Shown here piece by piece: positions 27,725-35,588 of a stretch of DNA of 64,000 nt. The stretch lies in the NCBI GenBank assembly GCA_027488905.1, contig JAIYAT010000020.1, positions 372,490-436,489 on the forward strand, in the 5' to 3' direction. Numbering within the stretch: position 1 is the first letter of the stretch; the number at the start of each line of letters is the position of its first letter. A program made the translations under genes and the position numbers. Source of the DNA: Bacteroidota bacterium (GTDB taxonomy: Bacteria; Bacteroidota; Bacteroidia; UKL13-3). The notes under the pieces are model-generated. The model made no database searches. It was not told the DNA's origin and was given only the letters and a program-made list of their open reading frames with translations.

Positions 27725-29248
27725 TTGAAAAAAAATGACTCTTTGAAAAGGAAATCAGCCCTTTTATTTTTATTAAGGATTTTAAAGATTGGCATAAATA
27801 TTCTCATTATGTCCCTTTCTGCCAAATACTTTGGCATTTCAGTGGATAGAGATGTTTGGCTCTTGGCATTTTCTTCTATGGTATTATTAGAAAATGCAAT
27901 ATGGGGACCTCTAAATGAAACATTTAGATCGAAGTTTATTTTTTTAAAAAGTGAACTTGGAGAAGCAAATGCTTTAGACAAAGTTCGATCGCTTATATTC
28001 TTTATGTTCGTAATTTCTCTGCTGCTTTGCATTTCAATTGCACTGTTTCCTGAACCTATCGCCAAAATGATAGCTCCTTCTTTTAAAGGGGATGAGCTAA
28101 AATTCTTGTTAATAATGATACGGCTTTTGGCTCCTTATCTGTTGTTTAACCAATTGGTTCAAATTTTAACAAGCATTTTAAATTCCTATGATTCCTTTTA
28201 TATTCCAGAAATTGCAGGATTAATTTCAAATATCATCAACTTGGTCTTGATCTATTTTTTGGCACAAAGTATTGGAATTTATGCTTTGTTATTGGCCTAT
28301 TATATTTCGATTGCGATTCTTTTTATCCTTATTGGCTACCAAATAAGTAAGTTAAATTTAGGACTTATTAATTTCAAAAAAGCTATATTTTTTGATGACT
28401 TTAAACTCTTTTTTTTATTTGCCCTTCCCTTCTTTTTGCCCTATTTTTTTGGGCAGCTTTCTGGATTTATAGAAAAAAACATCTTAAGTTCTTTAGGACT
28501 AGGCTTTGTCTCTTTATTGGATTACTCAAAAAAATTCAATGAAGTTATTATTTCTGTTCTCTTTAGTGTCTTGGCAATAATTCTTGTCCCTGTTCTTTCT
28601 ACAAAATATGCTGAAAAAAAACCGAGTGAATTTGTAGCTAACTTTTTAGGAGTTTATCAATTAGGATTTTTATTTTTGACCCTATTCATCGCCCTATTCA
28701 CAAGTAGTTCTGAATCCTTTGTAAGGCTGCTTTATGATAATGGAGGTATAAACCCTAGTCAAATTATCCAAATTAGCGAGTTAACAATTTACTATTCTTG
28801 GGCAACGTTAGCAGTGTTTATTTATGCCATATTTGGTATGTCATTATTGTCCTCTGGTGCTTCAAAAAAATATGCCTTACTAGGATTGATTGCCCAAATT
28901 TTAGGTTTGATCACAAATGTGTCTTTAGTAAAATCAATGGGTATTTATATTTTCCCTTTGTCCTATTTTATTGCACATTTTACAATAGGACTTTGGATGA
29001 TGTATTTGTATCCCTTTAAATCATCTAAAATTTATTGGATTAGTTTAAAGTATTTGGTCATTTTATTGCTAACCGTACTAATTTCTTATTGTAGTAGATA
29101 TTTCCTTTTAATATTTGAAAACCCATTTATTGATATAAGCATACACTTATTACTTATTCTGGGAGTGCTAACGCTATTTTCATTTATCTTTAAATTGGAG
29201 GAAAGGTTATCAATTCTGAAATTTGTATCTAAAATTACCAAAAGGTGA
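27725..29248 (+). CDS. MurJ/MviN-type lipid-linked polysaccharide flippase
   Basis: A multi-drug/oligosaccharidyl-lipid/polysaccharide (MOP) exporter of about 507 aa with some 13-14 membrane segments. The N-terminus reads KRKSALLFLLRILKIGINILIMSLSAKYFGISVDRD, and FVRLLYDNGGI in the second half resembles MurJ. Its place at the head of a plus-strand glycosyltransferase operon points to flipping the exopolysaccharide repeat unit rather than lipid II, but sequence alone does not decide. No ATG lies at the right place; in-frame TTG codons are at 27698, 27725 and 27743. I prefer 27725 (MKKNDSLKRKS). The next gene's GTG overlaps its TGA stop. Confidence 0.82.
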   Translation: MKKNDSLKRKSALLFLLRILKIGINILIMSLSAKYFGISVDRDVWLLAFSSMVLLENAIWGPLNETFRSKFIFLKSELGEANALDKVRSLIFFMFVISLLLCISIALFPEPIAKMIAPSFKGDELKFLLIMIRLLAPYLLFNQLVQILTSILNSYDSFYIPEIAGLISNIINLVLIYFLAQSIGIYALLLAYYISIAILFILIGYQISKLNLGLINFKKAIFFDDFKLFFLFALPFFLPYFFGQLSGFIEKNILSSLGLGFVSLLDYSKKFNEVIISVLFSVLAIILVPVLSTKYAEKKPSEFVANFLGVYQLGFLFLTLFIALFTSSSESFVRLLYDNGGINPSQIIQISELTIYYSWATLAVFIYAIFGMSLLSSGASKKYALLGLIAQILGLITNVSLVKSMGIYIFPLSYFIAHFTIGLWMMYLYPFKSSKIYWISLKYLVILLLTVLISYCSRYFLLIFENPFIDISIHLLLILGVLTLFSFIFKLEERLSILKFVSKITKR

Positions 29249-30351
29249 AGCGATTTTTAACCATTTTTCCTCCATGTGAAAACGTTCATTTAACAAAAGA
29301 TGTTGGAATGATTCCATATGTTCTTTTCAAAGAATATGGCTATCAATCAACTATTGCAAGTTTTGAAAATGGTTCATATCCTTATCTAAATTCTGAAGTA
29401 AAAGGACTTAGTCAGAAAATTATTCCCAGAAAATTCAAAAACAGCAATTTAAATGTAGCCCTTTTCATCTTAAAGAACTATCGACAATATGATATTCTCC
29501 AATGCTATCATCCAAAAATGGAAAGTGTTTTTTTCTTAAACTTTTTTAAACTTCTTAAATGTTTAAGTTTACAGAAATCGATAGCTTTTCTCAAATTAGA
29601 TGCTAACAATACCATTCTTGAATTAAGGAAAAATCGCTGGAAAAACTTAAGTCTACTTCCAATAAATCTCATATCGAGTGAGGTTCTTGAAATTCAAACA
29701 CATTTAAACCAAAACAATATTTTTGAAAAAAAAGTAGTCTATTTACCAAACGGAATTAACAAAATTAATAAGGACAATCAACTGAATTTTGAAAATAAAA
29801 AAAACTTAATCATTACTGTTGGAAGAATTGGATCATCTGAAAAAAACAATGAGTTATTGCTAGAAGGATTTAAACTATTTGCCCAAAAAGAACCTAGTTA
29901 TCTTTTAGAGTTTGTTGGCGAACCTACAGATGAATTTAGGCAGTTAACACAAAATTTAATTGAAAGAAATCCTTTTTTAAAAGGCAGAATAACCTTGAGT
30001 GGTTTGATTCAGGACAAAGAATTATTAAATGACAAATTTGTTGCAGCTAAAATTTTTGTATTAAGCTCTGTTTACGAAGGATTTCCTTTGGTTTTTTTAG
30101 AAGCACTAAATGGTGGCTGTACTATAATTACCACGCCGGTTAGCGCTGCAAATGACATTACCGAAAATGGAGAAATAGGAACAATTATACCCTTCAATGA
30201 TGCAAACGCGCTTTCAAAGGCACTGCTTGAAACTACGCAAAATGAATCAAAAATGAAAGACAATTTTGAAAAGGGCAGGACTTTACTAAAAAAGCAATTT
30301 AATTGGAGTTTGATTTGTGGAAACCTTGATAAACTGCTACAGTCCCAATGA
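29245..30351 (+). CDS. GT4 family glycosyltransferase
   Basis: A 368-aa GT-B enzyme. It starts at GTG 29245 in a GTGA overlap with the flippase stop. The second domain shows TVGRIGSSEKNNELLLEGF, LEFVGEPTDEF, LSGLIQDKELLNDKF and SSVYEGFPLVFLEALNGGCTIITT, the GT4 donor-binding signature with both glutamates. An N-terminal HLTKDVGMIPYVLFKEYGY replaces the usual Gly-rich loop. It works with the GT2 gene that follows (ATGA overlap) in building the repeat unit. Sugar unknown. Confidence 0.87.
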   Translation: MKRFLTIFPPCENVHLTKDVGMIPYVLFKEYGYQSTIASFENGSYPYLNSEVKGLSQKIIPRKFKNSNLNVALFILKNYRQYDILQCYHPKMESVFFLNFFKLLKCLSLQKSIAFLKLDANNTILELRKNRWKNLSLLPINLISSEVLEIQTHLNQNNIFEKKVVYLPNGINKINKDNQLNFENKKNLIITVGRIGSSEKNNELLLEGFKLFAQKEPSYLLEFVGEPTDEFRQLTQNLIERNPFLKGRITLSGLIQDKELLNDKFVAAKIFVLSSVYEGFPLVFLEALNGGCTIITTPVSAANDITENGEIGTIIPFNDANALSKALLETTQNESKMKDNFEKGRTLLKKQFNWSLICGNLDKLLQSQ

Positions 30352-31277
30352 GTGTTTTAGTTTCAATCATATTAGTGAACTACAATACTAGCAGTTTAAT
30401 TGAAAATTGCCTAAATTCTATCTACGAATTTACTAAAGATGTTACCTATGAAATTATAGTAGTTGACAATGATTCAAGTGACAACTCCGTCGCTATGATT
30501 AGAGAAAAATTCCCTTCGGTAATCCTAATCGAGAGCAAAGTAAATCTTGGTTTTGGTAAAGCCAATAATTTAGGTATTGTTAGATCAAATGCTGAGTATA
30601 TTTTCTTATTAAATTCAGACACCTTGCTCATCTCAAATGCTGTTTTCATTTTAGTTGACTATCTTCAAAACAACCCGAAGGTAGGCATTTGTGGCGGAAA
30701 TTTGTATGATGCAAACTATCAACCTGCGATCTCCTATTTACCAAATTTACCAGACTTATTAGAAGATATCGACTATTATTTTTTGGCCTGGAAAATTCGA
30801 AAAACAAAATATAAAAACAATTTCAATTTCAATCACACTTTGAACCCAATCTTAATTAACGGATATATATCTGGTGCAAATATGATGGTTTGTAAAAAAG
30901 TATTGGATGAGGTTGGACCTTTCGACCCAGATTTCTTTCTTTATTATGAAGAAACGGAGTTAACTTATCGAATAAAGAGTAAGGGATATTTAGTTGCTGC
31001 TGTGCCTCAATCTAAGATTATTCATCTTCAGGGAAGCTCAGAACAAATTAAAGAAAACACTCTTAGAGAAATGCTAAAAAGTAAATTCTTATATTATTCA
31101 AAAACGAATAAAAACAATCAAATTATCATATCCTTCCTTATTTGTCAATTGGCTGCAAACTTAAAATTTCTAGTTTTCAAATTACTAAACAACAATAAGA
31201 ATTATGCGTATTGGAAGACTTTTAAAACTATTCATAAGGCCTCATATTCATCATTTAGAGAAAGAAAATTAGGTTAA
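30348..31277 (+). CDS. GT2 family glycosyltransferase (rhamnosyltransferase WbbL-like)
   Basis: A 309-aa GT-A enzyme. VSIILVNYNTSSLIENCLNSI opens the nucleotide-binding fold, VVDNDSSDNSV follows, LLNSDT is the metal-binding DxD equivalent, and FFLYYEETELTYRIKSKGY carries the catalytic-base acidic cluster. The pattern is that of WbbL-like rhamnosyltransferases. It starts at ATG 30348 overlapping the upstream stop (ATGA). Its 3' end overlaps the convergent acetyltransferase gene by nine bases. Confidence 0.88.
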   Translation: MSVLVSIILVNYNTSSLIENCLNSIYEFTKDVTYEIIVVDNDSSDNSVAMIREKFPSVILIESKVNLGFGKANNLGIVRSNAEYIFLLNSDTLLISNAVFILVDYLQNNPKVGICGGNLYDANYQPAISYLPNLPDLLEDIDYYFLAWKIRKTKYKNNFNFNHTLNPILINGYISGANMMVCKKVLDEVGPFDPDFFLYYEETELTYRIKSKGYLVAAVPQSKIIHLQGSSEQIKENTLREMLKSKFLYYSKTNKNNQIIISFLICQLAANLKFLVFKLLNNNKNYAYWKTFKTIHKASYSSFRERKLG

Positions 31278-31859
31278 AGGGAAATCAACTTTTTCTCCAT
31301 TTAACTTTATAATTCTAGCCGGAACACCAACAACAACGGCATTTTCAGGAACATTTTTAACAACTACACAATTAGCGCCAACGATACTGTTATCACCAAT
31401 TGTAACCGCACCAATAACTTTGGCACCTGCATAAATTTTAACATAATTGCCAATTGTTGGGCAATCTGTATCATTAGAATATCCAATAGTTACTTGCTGG
31501 TTGATCCAACAATTTGTGCCAATACTTTTAGCACTTATGATGGTTGCAAAACCATGCTGAATAAAGAAACCTTCGCCAATATCAGAAGTTGTGATGTAAA
31601 GCGTTGATAATTTAGGACAAAAAATATTTAGGATATAACCAATTATTCTAAACCTAAAATAAAACACATTTCTAAATTCTGGGTAAAAGCTTAAAAAATA
31701 TACTAATGCAATAAGGTTGCTAAACTTCAAATTGTAATGAATGCTCCATGTTGCAATATCCTTTTTAATAAATCTATTTTTTACGAAAAGATAAACTAAA
31801 ATATGTGGCCATAATCGAAGTAAATTTATAATTAATATTATTCGTTTAAATAGTTTCAT
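31269..31859 (-). CDS. Left-handed beta-helix acyltransferase (serine acetyltransferase/WcaB-like)
   Basis: A 196-aa hexapeptide-repeat protein. An N-terminal hydrophobic part is followed by the catalytic His in GEGFFIQHGFATIIS. Repeats follow: IGTNCWINQQVTIGYS, IGNYVKIYAGAKVIGAVTIGDNSIVGANCVVVKNVPENAVVVGVPARII. The layout matches serine O-acetyltransferase and colanic-acid acetyltransferases; here, between Wzz-like and glycosyltransferase genes, it most likely O-acetylates the polysaccharide. ATG at 31859. 15 bp follow the Wzz-like gene on the same strand, so these belong to one operon with the export protein. The 3' end overlaps the convergent GT2 gene. Confidence 0.85.
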   Translation of the reverse strand: MKLFKRIILIINLLRLWPHILVYLFVKNRFIKKDIATWSIHYNLKFSNLIALVYFLSFYPEFRNVFYFRFRIIGYILNIFCPKLSTLYITTSDIGEGFFIQHGFATIISAKSIGTNCWINQQVTIGYSNDTDCPTIGNYVKIYAGAKVIGAVTIGDNSIVGANCVVVKNVPENAVVVGVPARIIKLNGEKVDFPLT

Positions 31860-31874
31860 CTTAAAGGCATTCCA

Positions 31875-32966
31875 CTAAACTTTTTTTGTGATTGGAGAAA
31901 AACCTTCCATTCCTATTTTTTTAAAAAGCAAAAAGATAAAACATATAAAAACAAAGGAAATGACCGCAATTAATCCACTCTTTATTTTTGAAAGCTTAAT
32001 CTTTTCCAATGGGAAAGTAGGTGCATCTATAACCTGAAAAACTGGTGTTTGATTTTCTAAGGTAAACCTCGCCACCTCTTGATTTTTCAACACTTCAGCA
32101 TACATTAATCCAAGCATTTCTACATCTCTTTTTGCCCGCTCAATAGACAAACGCTTTGTCATTTTTATGAGACCTTTATTTTGATCTAAATAATTGGCTC
32201 CTTCCCCTTCTCTTTCAAATAAAACTTGCTTTAACGAATCCGCACGTTGGCAAATTAATTCGTAAGACCTCAACTGTTTAACGGTGGCTTTTTGTATATA
32301 ATAATTACTAAGCACAGCATACAAGCAATCAATGTAAACTTTGGATAATGCTTCATTATTTGACACAAAACTCAAGGTGATAATTCCAGCACCTTGTGCC
32401 ACAATCCCCGCCTTTTTTTTTGCATCAATGGAATACATTCCACCCTTTTGAAATTGCAGATAAATTTTATCTAAAACTTTATTTTCAGCATAACTGAAAT
32501 GTTCTAAATTAGTATGGGTAAAGCCTTTGAAATCTTTTAACGCTGTATCAGAAGCAAAGCTTGGAATTAGTTTAAATTCTTCAATAAAATGATTAATCAA
32601 TAAATCTTCTTTGCCATTCGCAGTTACCTTCCTAAGCAAAGTTTGACCTATAATATTCCTTGAATTAGCAATAAATAAAAGCTTATCTTCATTCACCTGA
32701 CCACCACCACCCATTCCATATGCACCAGCCAATCCGGCAATTGAAGATAAATTCAAGTTCATTCCACCTTCATTTTCGTTCAATAAAAAACTTAAACTTG
32801 CTTTATACTTAGGTTTATTAAGCATTGCAATGCCTATCCCAAGCATCCCTCCCATAAAACCTGCTAAAAATAGCAGTTTCCATTGGTTCAAACCGAAATG
32901 AAAAATAAACTTAACCCAAGCCCAAACCTCTTCGAAAGATATTGTTTTCCTTACTTCACTTTGCAT
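31875..32966 (-). CDS. Wzz/GumC-like chain-length determinant, no kinase domain
   Basis: An inner-membrane polysaccharide co-polymerase of 363 aa. Two membrane segments flank a periplasmic alpha-helical region: about 33-52 (LLFLAGFMGGMLGIGIAML) and about 333-352 (LIAVISFVFICFIFLLF). The second is preceded by the proline-containing APTFPLEKIKLSKI typical of the family. A GLAGAYGMGGGGQ loop follows the first segment. The C-terminus ends a few residues after the second segment, so the tyrosine kinase found fused to many homologues is absent. It sets chain length for the EpsG-like polymerase and should contact the SLBB export protein encoded ten bases upstream. Confidence 0.88.
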   Translation of the reverse strand: MQSEVRKTISFEEVWAWVKFIFHFGLNQWKLLFLAGFMGGMLGIGIAMLNKPKYKASLSFLLNENEGGMNLNLSSIAGLAGAYGMGGGGQVNEDKLLFIANSRNIIGQTLLRKVTANGKEDLLINHFIEEFKLIPSFASDTALKDFKGFTHTNLEHFSYAENKVLDKIYLQFQKGGMYSIDAKKKAGIVAQGAGIITLSFVSNNEALSKVYIDCLYAVLSNYYIQKATVKQLRSYELICQRADSLKQVLFEREGEGANYLDQNKGLIKMTKRLSIERAKRDVEMLGLMYAEVLKNQEVARFTLENQTPVFQVIDAPTFPLEKIKLSKIKSGLIAVISFVFICFIFLLFKKIGMEGFSPITKKV

Positions 32967-32976
32967 AATTATTGAA

Positions 32977-35442
32977 TTAAGGTGCAGGTTTTATTAAGGT
33001 ATAGGATAGTAACAACAAACTTGTTAAACTAGTTATAATAGTAGCATATTCTATAGCACTCACCTGACGCTTCTCTGCTTTTGGAGGAATAACTACCTCG
33101 GAACCTGCAATTATTTTTGGATAAAATTTCAAACCAAAAAATGACTTAGTAGCTTTTGCACGTCCATTCGGGTAAACTACATAACTCTTGCGTTTGAGAG
33201 CCTTGGCAGAAAAACCACCTGCTTCTGAAACATAATTCTTAAGAGAATGATTTTTCTCAAATCTGATTCGAACCGGGTAAAGCACTTCCCCACTCACTAA
33301 AACCGTTTGTTTAGCATCTGGAATTACCAATATATCTCCATCTCTCATCAACAAATCTTCTGGTCCTTTAGGTTTCTTTAAAATTTTCTTAAGGTCTATT
33401 CCAACAATATCATAAGAACTTTCGTTCTCGGCATCTTGAATTTTTCTGGCATTAATAGAGTCTTTACTTTGTTGTTTGAGCGCTCTCTTTTTGTTTAAAC
33501 TTAAAATATTTTCTGTTGAATTCAATTGCTTTTTGCGCAGCAGCATTGCAGCTATTGGATAGCTGCTGCCTGTTAAACCTCCAGTACGATTAATAATATC
33601 CGATATGGATTCATTAGTACGATTGAGCACATAGTTTCCAGGAAACAAAACCTCTCCTTCTACTTTTACAGTTTTTGTTGCCACCAATCCTTCATTTCTA
33701 AACACACTTATTATATCAAAAGCTTCCAATTGAAACGCTACATCTGCGCCACTTTGTAAATCGCGTTCTAAATTGAATTGCTTAACAATTGAAATTTCAG
33801 AGGTAGTAAGTCTTCTATCAACATCCATTTTCCTTCTCGATACTTCAATTCTTTTTAAGCTAGCAGATTCCTTAAAGCCACCAGAAGCAACTATTAAATC
33901 TGCTATAGTCATATTATTTGCAAAATCATATACGCCAGGGTTTAAAACGTCCCCATTGATTACCACTTTTTTTCCTTCTTTGATTTCGGATTTAAAGGCA
34001 ATCAAAACTTTGTCTTCTCTTTTTAGAGCTATATCTTTTGTTGAACCAACAAGCACTTCAGTAGGATTAAAGGATAACATTTCCAAACTATTATCAGCAC
34101 TTAACCTGTAAATTACACCCCTTGTTCCAAAAGCATCTTCTTTTAAACCATCTGCTTTTTGAATTAATTTACCAACAGTTAAATTGGGTTCCAATTGAAA
34201 ATCCCCTGGTCTAAAAACAGCGCCTTCTATGCTCACGCGGTTTTCAAAACGAGCCAATAAGCTATCCACTTTAAATACATCCCCATTTTGGATTGGGAAC
34301 ATTTTAAATAATTCAATTGGCACATCTGCTACGCTTTTCTGACTTAAGGTATTTCTAATTACCTTAACCCTAGCTTGATAGGCATTTGCTGAAAAACCTC
34401 CTGAAATTTCCAATAAATCATGCAAGGTTTCCATGTCTAGGGCTTCAAAAAAACCTTGTCTTTTCACCTCTCCTAATAACTGCACGCGGTATTGATAAGG
34501 AAAAACTTTAACCACATCATTGTCTTGAAGACGGATGTTGTTCTTGGTAATTCCTGTTTTCAAAAAGTCATAAACATCTAACTTGGCAATAGTCTTATTA
34601 TTTCTTACTACAATAATGTTTCTAAAAGAGCCATTTTGGGATGGACCACCTGCTGCATACAACACATTAAAAATAGTAGACAAAGAAGGCACTGTATAGC
34701 TCCCAGGCTTAGTTACCTCGCCAGTTACCATCACCTTAATACTTCTAATATTGCCCAGACTTAAATTTACTTGGGTTTGACCGTCTGCTACTCCAGCAAA
34801 AATATTGCTAAAACTTCTTTTAACTTTCGCAGTTGCCTGCTCTATAGTTAATCCCGCAACAGAAATTAAACCCACATTGGGGATTCGAATTTTTCCATCT
34901 AAACTGACTTTTGGCAAAAATGTTTGCTCAGAAATTCCAAATAAATCAATGATTAACTCATCATTTGCACCAATTTGATAATTACTTGGTGTGGCAATTC
35001 TAATATTGGGTTCAAAACTTAAATTACTCTTTTCAAATAATTCCATTCCAAAAATTCTCTCAGTTTCTGGAACGTTCTCATTCCCCCATTTTCCATTTTC
35101 CCTTTTAACTTGTTTTGAGCTTGACTCTTCTTCATAAAGAAGTGTTTTATTTTGTGCGTCTTCTAACTTTCTTAACCTTTCTAAAACCTTTGAAATTTCA
35201 TCAGAACTTGCACCATCCTTTCTTGCAAGCTCTGCAAATTGCTCTAAACTCAACCCCTCGCGTTTTATCTTATTATAAAGTTTAGCAATATCCTCCTCAG
35301 AAAATTGATTAGAACTAAGTGTTTTAAGGGTTCCTTCTTCCAATAAATTTTGCCCTTTTGCAGGAATTGAAAAAAGGAAAACAAAGAATACCAAGCTAAT
35401 TACCAAACAAATTTTTGAAAGAAGTCGCTTCAATTCAGGCAT
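32977..35442 (-). CDS. Wza-like polysaccharide export protein with six SLBB domains
   Basis: An 821-aa outer-membrane/periplasmic export protein. Signal segment LLSKICLVISLVFFVFLFSIPAKGQ, a charged helical region (about 25-125), then a poly-export domain (YQIGANDELIIDLFG, KVSLDGKIRIPNVG). Six SLBB domains follow, recognisable at VTGEVTKPGSY, LLGEVKRQGFF, IEGAVFRPGDF, INGDVLNPGVY, VEGEVLFPGNY and VSGEVLYPVRI. A single C-terminal hydrophobic helix (about 795-815) may span the outer membrane as in Wza. I take ATG 35442; the in-frame TTG at 35469 adds nine residues. It heads the export operon with the Wzz-like and acetyltransferase genes. Confidence 0.88.
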   Translation of the reverse strand: MPELKRLLSKICLVISLVFFVFLFSIPAKGQNLLEEGTLKTLSSNQFSEEDIAKLYNKIKREGLSLEQFAELARKDGASSDEISKVLERLRKLEDAQNKTLLYEEESSSKQVKRENGKWGNENVPETERIFGMELFEKSNLSFEPNIRIATPSNYQIGANDELIIDLFGISEQTFLPKVSLDGKIRIPNVGLISVAGLTIEQATAKVKRSFSNIFAGVADGQTQVNLSLGNIRSIKVMVTGEVTKPGSYTVPSLSTIFNVLYAAGGPSQNGSFRNIIVVRNNKTIAKLDVYDFLKTGITKNNIRLQDNDVVKVFPYQYRVQLLGEVKRQGFFEALDMETLHDLLEISGGFSANAYQARVKVIRNTLSQKSVADVPIELFKMFPIQNGDVFKVDSLLARFENRVSIEGAVFRPGDFQLEPNLTVGKLIQKADGLKEDAFGTRGVIYRLSADNSLEMLSFNPTEVLVGSTKDIALKREDKVLIAFKSEIKEGKKVVINGDVLNPGVYDFANNMTIADLIVASGGFKESASLKRIEVSRRKMDVDRRLTTSEISIVKQFNLERDLQSGADVAFQLEAFDIISVFRNEGLVATKTVKVEGEVLFPGNYVLNRTNESISDIINRTGGLTGSSYPIAAMLLRKKQLNSTENILSLNKKRALKQQSKDSINARKIQDAENESSYDIVGIDLKKILKKPKGPEDLLMRDGDILVIPDAKQTVLVSGEVLYPVRIRFEKNHSLKNYVSEAGGFSAKALKRKSYVVYPNGRAKATKSFFGLKFYPKIIAGSEVVIPPKAEKRQVSAIEYATIITSLTSLLLLSYTLIKPAP

Positions 35443-35588
35443 AGAAATTCCTATAAAATTAACCTGCAAAGTATACTTTTTTTATTAATTTTAAATTTCT
35501 CCTTAATATCTGCTGCAACTTTTCACCAAATTTTGCGCACTTCTTTTATATTCGTAGCGCTCATCTTTGAGCAAATACATGTTATTCC

